Positions 7,284-14,525 of a stretch of 14,930 nucleotides of DNA are shown in pieces. Positions within the stretch are counted from its first letter, which is position 1. Each line of letters starts with the position of its first letter. The position numbers were made by a program, and so were the translations under genes. This DNA is from Bacteroidales bacterium (GTDB lineage Bacteria > Bacteroidota > Bacteroidia > Bacteroidales > Muribaculaceae), in the NCBI GenBank assembly GCA_004552395.1, contig SFOK01000034.1, positions 1-14,930 on the forward strand. Reading direction: 5' to 3'. Under the pieces are notes generated by a model. That model ran no database searches and was not told the origin of the DNA. It saw only the letters and a program-made list of their open reading frames with translations.

Positions 7284-8999
7284 ATGAAAAAGACTACCGC
7301 CGCCATATTAGTCGCCGCCGGGATTGCCATACTGGGGCTGCCTCAGATACTGAGCGCCGACTCTGCCCGCGATGCCCGCCTGATGCGCAATCTGGAGACA
7401 TTCTCCTCCATTGTGCGCCAGGTAGAGACCAGCTATGTCGATACTATCGACACGGACAAGGCTTTCAACGCCGCCATCTCAGGGTATCTGATGGATCTGG
7501 ACCCCTACACCGAGTATTTCACCGAGCAGGAGACGAAGGATTTCTCCAACCAGACGCAGGGTGAATACGCCGGCATAGGTTCTTACATAATGAAGCGCGG
7601 CGACTATGTGGTGCTCACAGGCCCTTATGCCAACTCGCCGGCCCGCCTCGCGGGTCTCCGTGCGGGCGACAAAATAGCCCGTGTGGACACCACCGACGCC
7701 AAGGGGATGAGTGTGGACGAGGTGAAGAAGCATCTCATGGGTCCGGCCGGCACCAAGGTGCAGCTGAGTGTGATCCGTCCGCACACGCAGGATTCCGTGA
7801 TCGAGGTGACTGTGGAGCGCCGCAAGGTGAACCTGCCCTCGGTGAGCTACAGCGGCGAGGCGCGTCCCGGCATCGGCTACATAAAGATCGACTCTTACAT
7901 GGAGAAGACCGGCCACGAGGTGGAGAAAGCGCTCGAGAAGTTCGCCTCTGACCCGAACATCAAAGGTGTGGTGCTCGACCTTCGCGGCAACGGCGGAGGC
8001 CTGCTCAACGCCGCTATCGACGTGCTCGGCAATTTCCTGCCCAAAGGCACGGAGGTGCTCCGCACTCGCGGCAACGAGAATGTGGGCGAGCGGGTGTACC
8101 GCACATCGAAAGCGCCTCTTATGGCCGACATGCCCTTGGCTGTGCTCATCGACGGCGGATCGGCTTCGGCTTCCGAGGTGACGGCCGGCGCCCTCCAGGA
8201 CCTTGACCGCGCCGTGCTCGTGGGCAACCGCAGCTTCGGCAAAGGACTGGTGCAGAGCACTCTGCAGCTCCCTTACAACGCTATGGTGAAGGTAACCACC
8301 GCCCGCTACTATATCCCGTCGGGACGTCTCATCCAGGCTCTCGACTATTCCAAACGCGACGAGCAGGGCAACGCCATACACCGTCCCGACAGTCTGGCCA
8401 ACGTCTTTCTGACCAAGGCAGGACGCGAGGTGCGCGACGGCGGCGGCCTCAGCCCCGATGTGAAAGTGACCGACTTCAAGGTGAACTCGCTGCTCTACGA
8501 CCTGGTGAACCAGCAGGTAGTGTTCGACTACTCGGTCAAGTACGCCGCCGAACACCCCGCCATCCCGGCCCCCGAGGATTTTGAGGTAACAGACAGCATC
8601 TACGCCGACTTCTGCGCCTTCGCCTCCAAAGCGCCGCTGAAACGGTCGCGCAATCTCGACAAATTTTTCAACAATCTGCGCGACAATCTGAAGGATGAGG
8701 GACAGCTCACCCCCGAGGTGCAGAGCCATATCAACCTGCTCGACTCGCTGCTGCAGCCCGACCTCTCCGTGGAGCTCGATTCGCTGCGCAGCCGCATAAG
8801 CTATTACCTGGGCCCGGAAATCGTGAGCCGCTATTACTTCGCCGAGGGCGAGACCCGCAACACCATACGCAGCGACGAAGCGCTCGACACAGCCACCGAG
8901 ATACTTCTCGACCCCAAGCGCTACAAGGAGCTGCTCACAGCGCCCTCCAAGGCCGAATCGCGCATGAAAGCACCCGTGCGGTCCGGCGCCAAGAAATAA
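7284..8999 (+). CDS. S41 family C-terminal processing peptidase
   Basis: Carboxyl-terminal processing protease (CtpA/Prc type, MEROPS S41A) of 571 residues. Residues 1-25 form a signal peptide or membrane anchor (KK then a hydrophobic stretch, ending LSADSA), placing the enzyme in the periplasm. A cap region with DLDPYTEYFT at 71-80 precedes a PDZ domain at about 95-180 (SPARLAGLRAGDKI near 118-131). The protease core has DLRGNGGG at 232-239, the nucleophile motif GGSASASE at 291-298 (S295) and the lysine in FGKG (K320), spaced 25 residues apart as in the Ser/Lys dyad of this family, so it should be active. A C-terminal helical extension of about 170 residues is usual in Bacteroidetes members. 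Such proteases trim or degrade envelope proteins. mfd starts only 6 nt after its stop, so the genes are likely translationally coupled. Confidence 0.93.
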   Translation: MKKTTAAILVAAGIAILGLPQILSADSARDARLMRNLETFSSIVRQVETSYVDTIDTDKAFNAAISGYLMDLDPYTEYFTEQETKDFSNQTQGEYAGIGSYIMKRGDYVVLTGPYANSPARLAGLRAGDKIARVDTTDAKGMSVDEVKKHLMGPAGTKVQLSVIRPHTQDSVIEVTVERRKVNLPSVSYSGEARPGIGYIKIDSYMEKTGHEVEKALEKFASDPNIKGVVLDLRGNGGGLLNAAIDVLGNFLPKGTEVLRTRGNENVGERVYRTSKAPLMADMPLAVLIDGGSASASEVTAGALQDLDRAVLVGNRSFGKGLVQSTLQLPYNAMVKVTTARYYIPSGRLIQALDYSKRDEQGNAIHRPDSLANVFLTKAGREVRDGGGLSPDVKVTDFKVNSLLYDLVNQQVVFDYSVKYAAEHPAIPAPEDFEVTDSIYADFCAFASKAPLKRSRNLDKFFNNLRDNLKDEGQLTPEVQSHINLLDSLLQPDLSVELDSLRSRISYYLGPEIVSRYYFAEGETRNTIRSDEALDTATEILLDPKRYKELLTAPSKAESRMKAPVRSGAKK

Positions 9000-9005
9000 G
9001 CTGAA

Positions 9006-12000
9006 ATGTCCTCACAGACCTCTAAGAAAAGCATACCCGCTTCCACTAAAAGCATTCCCGCTTCAAAAAGCATACCCGTCAGCGACCTGGAGAAGCGCTT
9101 CGCTAAAGCGCCCTCTGTGGCCGCTCTCAGCCGTCTGCTCTCCGACAGCAAGTGCCGCCGCTTCGCCCTCACGGGCCTGGCCGGCTCGTCGCTCGCCATG
9201 CTGCTGACCTGCTGCCGCCGCAGCAAGCATCCGGTGGTGATTGTGGCCGATGACGTCGACGATGCCGGATATATCTATTCCGATCTGGTGCGCCTGAGCC
9301 GCAACCCCGACGCCGTGCAGATCCTCCCTTCGGGCTACAAACGCGGCATACGCTACGGCCAGCCCGACCCGCCGTCGGTGATTCTGCGCACCGAGGCACT
9401 CGGAGCGCTCGCGGCGCCTGAAAGCCCTCTGCGCTGGCTCGTGACCTACCCCGAGGCTCTCGTCGAGAAGGTGCCGTGTGCAGGCAAGATAGCCGACGCC
9501 ACACTGAGAGTGCGCATCGGCGACAAGCTTCTGCCCGGCGACCTCACAGCCCGTCTGCCGGAGCTCGGTTTCGTAAAGACCGACTATGTCTACGAGCCGG
9601 GACAGTTCGCCCGCCGCGGCTCAATTGTGGATATTTATTCATACGCCTTCGAGCTCCCCTACCGCATCGACTTCTTCGACGACGAGGTGGACTCCATACG
9701 CACTTTCAATGTGGAGACCCAACTCTCGGAGCAGAAATGCGACGGTGTGGAGATTGTGGGCGCCCTGCAGGACGAAGCCGCCGATGAGGAGGTGTCGCTC
9801 CCCGAGTTCCTTCACCCCGACACAGTGGTGATCTGCCGCGACGAGCAGCGGGTCCTTGCGGTTGTGAAGGAGAGCGCCGGAGACGGTCTGTCGGAGTCGG
9901 TGGTCCTCTCGGGCGAGGGCGATGCCTCAGCCATGAAGCATGCCGTGGACCCAGACCGCTTCGCCAAAGCCTGGGAGAGCCTGCGCATAGCCACCGCCTC
10001 ATACGCGCCCTCTGTCGACGCAACCGCCGACGCAGAGCTGCCGGAACCGTCCGCCGAAGAGCCGCTCCCTGCTGCGGAGGGCGCCGCTACGGTCCGCTTC
10101 AGTTTCCGTCCGCAAGGACTTTACCACAAGAATTTCGACCTGCTGGCTCAGTCGCTTAGCCGCTTCATAGAGCAGGGCTACTCTATCTATATCCTCTCCG
10201 ACTCGCGCGAACAGGCCCGACGCCTGGAGACTATCTTCGCCGACCGAGGCGACCGGATTCCGTTCACTGCCGTGGAGGGAACGCTCCACGAAGGTTTCTC
10301 CGACGCCTCTCTGAAGCTCTGCTGCTTCACCGACCATCAGATATTCGACCGTTTCCACAACTACACGCTGCGCAGCGCGAAAGCCCGCAGCGGACGGCTC
10401 GCCATGACGCTGCAGGAACTCTCCCAGATCCGCACCGGCGATTACATAGTGCATATCGACCACGGCGTGGGGCGTTTCGCCGGCCTTGTGCGTGTGCCGG
10501 GTCCGGGCAACAATCTGCAGGAGATGATCAAGCTCGTCTATGCCGGCGACGACATAATCTTCGTCAGCATCCACGCGCTCCACAAACTCTCCAAGTACCG
10601 CGGACAGGAGGGTGAGGCTCCGCGTCTCAACAAGCTCGGCTCCGGTGCCTGGAACCGCATAAAGGAGCGCACCAAATCCAAGATGAAGGATATAGCGCGC
10701 GACCTTATCCGCCTCTACGCCGCGCGTCTTCAGCAAAAAGGATTCGCCTTTTCTCCCGACACTTATCTGCAGCATGAGCTCGAAGCCTCGTTTGCCTACG
10801 AGGATACGCCCGATCAGCTTCTGGCCACCCGCGCCGTGAAAGCCGACATGGAGGCCCGCCGCCCCATGGACCGACTCGTATGCGGCGACGTGGGGTTCGG
10901 CAAGACGGAGATAGCCATACGCGCGGCCTTCAAAGCGGCCGCCGACGGCAAGCAGACCGCCGTGCTTGTGCCCACGACCGTGCTCGCCCTTCAGCATTAC
11001 CACACCTTCACGGAGCGTCTGCGCGAGATGCCCGTGAGAGTGGAGTTCCTCTCCCGCGCCCGCTCGGCCAAAGAGACCCGCGATATACTGGCCGACCTCG
11101 CCGAAGGACGCATCGACATAATCATAGGCACTCATAAGCTCATAGGCAAGAGTGTGAAGTTCAAGGACCTGGGTCTGCTCGTGGTCGACGAGGAGCAGAA
11201 GTTCGGCGTCGCAGTGAAGGAGAAGCTCCGCCAGCTGCGCACCGGTGTGGACACACTCACACTGACCGCCACCCCCATACCGCGCACTCTGCAGTTCTCT
11301 CTCATGGGCGCGCGCGACATGAGCAACCTGCTCACACCGCCTCAGAACCGCCGCCCTATCGTGACGCGCACCGGCCTGGCTACGGACGACATCATATCCG
11401 AGGCTGTGAATTTCGAGATATCCCGCGGCGGACAGACCTTCATGCTCTGCAACCGCATAGAGCACCATGCCACTCTGATGAATATGCTGCAGCGACTGCT
11501 GCCGGGCATCCGTGTGGTCCAGGCCCACGGCCAGATGCCTCCGGCCCAGCTCGAGAAAGCCGTCACCGACTTCGCCGCCGGTAAATACGACCTGCTCCTC
11601 TGCACCACAATAATCGAGAGCGGCATCGACATGCCCAATGTGAACACTATCATAGTGACCGACGCGCAGAACTACGGTCTCTCGGCGCTGCATCAGCTCC
11701 GCGGACGCGTGGGCCGCAGCGACCGCCGCGCCTTCTGCTACCTGCTTACCCCACCGGGACTCAAGCTCACACCGCAGGCTCAGCGGCGTCTGGACGCCAT
11801 AGAGAGCTTCACCGACCTGGGCAGCGGCATACACATAGCCATGCAGGACCTCGACATACGCGGTGCCGGCAATCTGCTCGGGGCCGAACAAAGCGGCTTC
11901 ATAGCCGACCTGGGCTACGAGGCATATCAGAAGATACTGCGGCAGGCCGTCACCGAGCTCAAGACCGAGGAGTTTCCCGACCTCCCCACTGCCGGCGAGG

Positions 12001-12530
12001 AGCCCGACGCGGACCGCGCCTCAGAGGATTCCTTCGTGGCCGACTGCACGGTGGAGACCGACCTGGAGCTCCTCATACCGCCCGAATATGTGCCCAACGA
12101 GAGCCAACGCATAGCTCTCTATCAGGAGCTCGACAACCTGCCCGGCACACAGCAGGCCCTCGACGCTTTCCGCTCGCGCCTGCGCGACCGCTTCGGCGCC
12201 ATACCGGGCCGCACCGAAGAGCTTATCTCCATAGTGCCGCTCCGATCGGCGGCCCGCAGCCTCGGCATAGAGCGCCTCTATCTGAAGCAGGGACGCATGT
12301 ATCTGCACTTTGTGGGCGAGGAGAACAAGGCTTACTACCAGTCGCGGGCGTTCGGCCGCGTGCTCTCATGGGCTCAGGCCAATCCGCGCCGCTCACAGTT
12401 CCGGCAGAAAGACAAAAGCCGCTCCATAGTCGTGAGTCAGGTAGCCACCGTAGCCGAGGCTCTCTCCATCCTCACAGCTATCTCCACTCTCCCGGTGGCC
12501 GGAGAGAAGCAGCCTCAGGCAGCCTCCTGA
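9006..12530 (+). CDS. mfd: Transcription-repair coupling factor
   Basis: Mfd removes RNA polymerase stalled at DNA lesions and recruits UvrA. At 1174 residues it is slightly longer than many relatives. The N-terminal UvrB-like module includes YVYEPGQFARRGSIVDIYS near 196-214. An Ala/Pro/Glu-rich linker lies near 335-360. The RNA polymerase-interacting (CarD-like) domain begins at GDYIVHIDHGVGRF (from 478). The translocase has Walker A GDVGFGKTE at 627-635, DEEQ at 728-731, TATPIPRT at 754-761 and HQLRGRVGRS at 896-905. The C-terminal TRCF domain is near 1015-1130. All motifs are intact. The start is the ATG 6 nt after the protease stop; it adds a repetitive KSIPAS leader, but no later ATG is compatible with the N-terminal domain. 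A terminator-like hairpin follows the gene. Confidence 0.97.
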   Translation: MSSQTSKKSIPASTKSIPASKSIPVSDLEKRFAKAPSVAALSRLLSDSKCRRFALTGLAGSSLAMLLTCCRRSKHPVVIVADDVDDAGYIYSDLVRLSRNPDAVQILPSGYKRGIRYGQPDPPSVILRTEALGALAAPESPLRWLVTYPEALVEKVPCAGKIADATLRVRIGDKLLPGDLTARLPELGFVKTDYVYEPGQFARRGSIVDIYSYAFELPYRIDFFDDEVDSIRTFNVETQLSEQKCDGVEIVGALQDEAADEEVSLPEFLHPDTVVICRDEQRVLAVVKESAGDGLSESVVLSGEGDASAMKHAVDPDRFAKAWESLRIATASYAPSVDATADAELPEPSAEEPLPAAEGAATVRFSFRPQGLYHKNFDLLAQSLSRFIEQGYSIYILSDSREQARRLETIFADRGDRIPFTAVEGTLHEGFSDASLKLCCFTDHQIFDRFHNYTLRSAKARSGRLAMTLQELSQIRTGDYIVHIDHGVGRFAGLVRVPGPGNNLQEMIKLVYAGDDIIFVSIHALHKLSKYRGQEGEAPRLNKLGSGAWNRIKERTKSKMKDIARDLIRLYAARLQQKGFAFSPDTYLQHELEASFAYEDTPDQLLATRAVKADMEARRPMDRLVCGDVGFGKTEIAIRAAFKAAADGKQTAVLVPTTVLALQHYHTFTERLREMPVRVEFLSRARSAKETRDILADLAEGRIDIIIGTHKLIGKSVKFKDLGLLVVDEEQKFGVAVKEKLRQLRTGVDTLTLTATPIPRTLQFSLMGARDMSNLLTPPQNRRPIVTRTGLATDDIISEAVNFEISRGGQTFMLCNRIEHHATLMNMLQRLLPGIRVVQAHGQMPPAQLEKAVTDFAAGKYDLLLCTTIIESGIDMPNVNTIIVTDAQNYGLSALHQLRGRVGRSDRRAFCYLLTPPGLKLTPQAQRRLDAIESFTDLGSGIHIAMQDLDIRGAGNLLGAEQSGFIADLGYEAYQKILRQAVTELKTEEFPDLPTAGEEPDADRASEDSFVADCTVETDLELLIPPEYVPNESQRIALYQELDNLPGTQQALDAFRSRLRDRFGAIPGRTEELISIVPLRSAARSLGIERLYLKQGRMYLHFVGEENKAYYQSRAFGRVLSWAQANPRRSQFRQKDKSRSIVVSQVATVAEALSILTAISTLPVAGEKQPQAAS
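9027..9083 (+). repeat. 18-bp coding repeat at the mfd 5' end (KSIPAS x3)
   Basis: Three near-copies of an 18-bp unit beginning AAAAGCAT at 9027, 9048 and 9066. They encode KSIPAS, KSIPAS and KSIPVS; one extra codon (ACT, Thr) sits between the first two copies. The repeats are in frame and lie before the conserved Mfd N-terminal domain. Confidence 0.85.
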
Positions 12531-12554
12531 TCGGGCTCAGGTCGCCTCCCGATG

Positions 12555-12581
12555 CCGGAGAGTCAACTTTCCGGGCCTTTT
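12555..12581 (+). terminator. Likely intrinsic terminator after mfd
   Basis: Arms CCGGAGAGT (12555-12563) and ACTTTCCGG (12566-12574) pair over nine positions with one G-T wobble. The closing T-A pair probably opens to a TCAA tetraloop. GGCC-type bases and TTTT at 12578-12581 follow. It sits 25 bp past the mfd stop, as expected for the end of the protease-mfd transcript. Confidence 0.55.
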
Positions 12582-12584
12582 AAA

Positions 12585-12599
12585 CGTAATATTATTACG
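12585..12599. repeat. Short perfect palindrome upstream of lipoprotein gene
   Basis: CGTAAT-ATT-ATTACG is an inverted repeat with 6-bp arms and a 3-nt centre, just past the mfd terminator and 75 bp before the lipoprotein start. It stands out as AT-rich in GC-rich surroundings. It could be an operator for the lipoprotein-rsmA pair, but no clear promoter was found in 12600-12674. Confidence 0.4.
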
Positions 12600-12674
12600 G
12601 GTGTCTAATCCGTACAGAGAGTGTCCTCTCCCCCCCCATCTGCACACGGCTCCCCGCCATAAAACTCTGCTATT

Positions 12675-13235
12675 ATGAAAAAAAATTACCTCTTGGCGCT
12701 CCTGATGGCGCTCTTCACTCTCCCTCTCTTCACCTCTTGCGACGACGATGATCCGTGGCCCGGTCCCGGTCCCGGCCCCGGTCCCGATCCCGGCATTGAC
12801 ACTTACCTCGACAAATACATAGTGGGCCAGTGGGACCTCGTGGCTGCCAACGGCGACGAAGTGACCGGCACGGCTGTGAATATGTTCGACTTTTTCAGCA
12901 ACGGCACCGGCAAATACTACAGCTATGTCAACGGCGAGCTCGGCTGGGAATGGATCGAATGGTACTGCTACGACAACCGCAACAACACGCCGATACTGCA
13001 CGTGACCTACAACGACGGCGCGGGCCTCAACTGTGCATATACATTCAACAGAGACTACACTCGCCTCATCATGCAGTGGACCGAGAACGACGGCTCTCTG
13101 ATGACCTACACCTACGCCTTCACCGGCGAAGCCTCGGCACCGGCCCGCATACGCTCACTCGCCGCGCCCGCTGCAACCGGAGCAACCGTTCGCCCCGGCA
13201 CCGACGCAGTATCAATCAGCACCTTCAGGAGATGA
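12675..13235 (+). CDS. Lipocalin-like lipoprotein, probably surface-exposed
   Basis: A 186-residue secreted lipoprotein. The signal peptide is KKN plus a hydrophobic run ending in the lipobox LFTSC, giving lipidated C22. The mature start CDDDD resembles the acidic lipoprotein export signal reported for Bacteroides, which sends lipoproteins to the cell surface, so surface display is a reasonable inference. A Gly-Pro repeat (about 29-40) serves as tether. Residues about 48-150 look like a small beta-barrel of the lipocalin-like type: IVGQWDLVAANGDEV, FDFFSNGTGKYYSY, LHVTYNDG, YTRLIMQWTENDG. The tail after 155 is Ala/Pro-rich and poorly conserved-looking. The ligand is unknown. Its stop overlaps the rsmA start (ATGA), so the two are translated together although no functional link is obvious. 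Confidence 0.8.
   Translation: MKKNYLLALLMALFTLPLFTSCDDDDPWPGPGPGPGPDPGIDTYLDKYIVGQWDLVAANGDEVTGTAVNMFDFFSNGTGKYYSYVNGELGWEWIEWYCYDNRNNTPILHVTYNDGAGLNCAYTFNRDYTRLIMQWTENDGSLMTYTYAFTGEASAPARIRSLAAPAATGATVRPGTDAVSISTFRR
12759..12794 (+). repeat. 6-bp coding repeat encoding a Pro-Gly tether
   Basis: Six consecutive units of CCCGGT or one-base variants (CCCGGC, CCCGAT) encode a Pro-Gly/Pro-Asp run right after the acidic lipoprotein start. Hexamer repeats like this can change copy number by slippage without breaking the frame, altering tether length. Confidence 0.85.
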
Positions 13236-14023
13236 GCCGCGGTCCCGTACGTCCCAAGAAAGCTCTCGGACAGCATTTCCTCACCGACATGAGTGTGGCC
13301 CGGCGCATAGCCTCCACACTCGAAGTCCCCTCGCGCCCTGACCTCGACCGGCTTCCCGTGCTCGAGATCGGGCCCGGCACGGGTGTGCTCACTCAGTTCC
13401 TGCTCAGCGACGGCCGCGAGCTCAAAGCCGTGGAGCTGGACAGTGAGAGTGTGGAATACCTCCGGCTCAACTTCCCGTCGCTCAGTGTGATAGAAGGCGA
13501 CTTCCTGCAGATGGACCTCAGCGCGATCTTCCCCGGAGAGTTCGCCCTCACCGGCAATTACCCCTACAACATATCGTCGCAGATATTCTTCAAACTCCTG
13601 GACTACAAGGACCGCATACCGCTCTGCACCGGCATGCTCCAGCGCGAGGTGGCCGAACGCATCTGTGCCTCGCCCGGAGGCAAAGCCCGCGGCATACTCT
13701 CGGTGCTCCTTCAGGCCTGGTACGACTGTGAATACTTATTCACAGTACCGGAGAACGTATTCAATCCACCGCCTAAGGTGAAGAGTGGAGTGCTGCGGCT
13801 TGTGCGCAACGGTGTCAGCGATCTCGGCTGCGACGAAGCCCTCTTCCGCCGCACCGTCAAGACCACCTTCGGCATGCGCCGCAAAACCCTGCGCAACTCC
13901 GTGGGCTCAATGGTCGGCAAAGACTCGCCGATACTCACCGACCCTATCATGACGCAGCGCCCCGAGCAGCTCAGCGTCGAGCAGTTCGTAGCCCTCACCA
14001 ACCTCATCGCCACCGTGCTCTGA
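13232..14023 (+). CDS. rsmA: 16S rRNA (adenine1518-N6/adenine1519-N6)-dimethyltransferase
   Basis: RsmA (KsgA) dimethylates two adjacent adenines near the 3' end of 16S rRNA using S-adenosylmethionine, a late step in small-subunit assembly. The chosen ATG gives 263 residues, the normal length; the frame is open further upstream only as a shadow of the lipoprotein gene. Motifs: KKALGQHFLTD at 9-19, the SAM-binding VLEIGPGTG at 43-51, the acidic residue in AVELD at 66-70, EGDFLQMD at 88-95, catalytic motif IV GNYPYNIS at 108-115, LQREVAERI at 136-144, and the C-terminal VFNPPPKVKSGVLRL at 176-190. All are intact. The start overlaps the lipoprotein stop by 4 nt. No T-rich terminator follows, but a large inverted repeat lies 63 bp past the stop. 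Confidence 0.96.
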   Translation: MSRGPVRPKKALGQHFLTDMSVARRIASTLEVPSRPDLDRLPVLEIGPGTGVLTQFLLSDGRELKAVELDSESVEYLRLNFPSLSVIEGDFLQMDLSAIFPGEFALTGNYPYNISSQIFFKLLDYKDRIPLCTGMLQREVAERICASPGGKARGILSVLLQAWYDCEYLFTVPENVFNPPPKVKSGVLRLVRNGVSDLGCDEALFRRTVKTTFGMRRKTLRNSVGSMVGKDSPILTDPIMTQRPEQLSVEQFVALTNLIATVL

Positions 14024-14065
14024 CCGCAGCCGACAGGAGGAGGCGCCGGGAACTGCAAATCGGTG

Positions 14066-14131
14066 AATTCAGGCTAAATCAACATAAATTCGGGTTAATT
14101 TCGTAGGAATCTTACGAAATCCGCCCGAATT
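14066..14131. repeat. Nested inverted repeat plus direct repeat upstream of AAA gene
   Basis: Outer arms AATTCGGG (14087-14094) and CCCGAATT (14124-14131) enclose inner arms ATTTCGTA (14098-14105) and TACGAAAT (14113-14120). Three unpaired bases lie on each side between them, around a 7-nt centre. A second direct copy of the outer word, AATTCAGGCTAA, starts at 14066, exactly 21 bp before AATTCGGGTTAA at 14087. The element ends one base before the -33 box of the next promoter. It may be the rsmA terminator (no T tract) or an operator; the symmetry and helical spacing favour a protein-binding site, as inference. Confidence 0.6.
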
Positions 14132-14132
14132 A

Positions 14133-14165
14133 TTTGCGAAACAGCAATTATTCCCTTAACTTTGC
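14133..14165 (+). promoter_or_regulatory. Bacteroidetes-type promoter for AAA ATPase gene
   Basis: TTTG at 14133-14136, a 20-bp spacer, then TAACTTTG at 14157-14164 followed by C: an essentially ideal Bacteroidetes promoter. The start codon is 22 bp downstream of the -7 element. It directly abuts the nested inverted repeat, suggesting regulation at this site. Confidence 0.75.
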
Positions 14166-14186
14166 ATATCATCTGACTCAATAGAT

Positions 14187-14525
14187 ATGATAGCCAATTT
14201 CTCAGTTTCCAATTATCGCTCCATCCACGAAGAGCAGTCGGTATCTTTCCTAACCACAGCAGAGAAAGCCAACCGCGACCTTATGACTGTGGAAGTGGCC
14301 AAGGGTGTTTATATCAACAAACTGGCCATATTTTTCGGAGCAAACGCCTCAGGTAAGTCCAATATTCTGCAGGCCATGGAGGCGCTGTTTCTCATCCTGT
14401 GCACCCCTTTCAACGACAAGAGGAAGCCGATCAGCAAAAGAGCGGTGGTCAGCACCCACAGTTCGCTGCGAATGGTCTGCACTGTGGAGGTAACGGGCGT
14501 TACCAGCGTATTGAGCAGCACGTAG
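14187..14525 (+). CDS. AAA family ATPase, N-terminal fragment (truncated at chimeric junction)
   Basis: The first about 80 residues are the start of an SMC/ABC-like AAA ATPase of the kind annotated as ATP-binding protein (AAA_15/AAA_21): MIANFSVSNYRSIHEEQSVSF, then Walker A GANASGKSN at 51-59 and the following helix ILQAMEALFLIL. Relatives are several hundred residues long and often belong to anti-phage or toxin-like operons. Here the reading frame stops after 112 residues. Residues beyond about 75-82 (PISKRAVVSTHSSL...) no longer look like the family, and the same bases encode a different protein on the other strand. The true gene therefore ends in this assembly at about 14400-14432, and the remainder of the frame to the TAG is foreign sequence. 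Walker B and later motifs are absent. The start follows a strong promoter and is secure. Confidence 0.75.
   Translation: MIANFSVSNYRSIHEEQSVSFLTTAEKANRDLMTVEVAKGVYINKLAIFFGANASGKSNILQAMEALFLILCTPFNDKRKPISKRAVVSTHSSLRMVCTVEVTGVTSVLSST

Noticed and set aside
7479..8729. 416-residue antisense open frame inside the S41 protease gene
   Set aside because: It is His/Val/Gly-rich, as expected for the reverse strand of Bacteroidales codons, and shows no domain.
9999..11891. 630-residue antisense open frame inside mfd
   Set aside because: It lies wholly opposite the best-conserved part of Mfd, is explained by the GC-rich codon pattern, and has no recognisable domain or promoter.
12830..13231. Upstream extension of the rsmA frame
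   Set aside because: The translation is Arg/His-rich nonsense overlapping the lipoprotein gene; RsmA family proteins start at the ATG at 13232.
14431..14525. Treating the AAA frame up to TAG at 14525 as a genuine small ATPase
   Set aside because: The tail is encoded by bases that make good histidine kinase protein on the other strand, and ATPases of this type cannot work without Walker B and later motifs.
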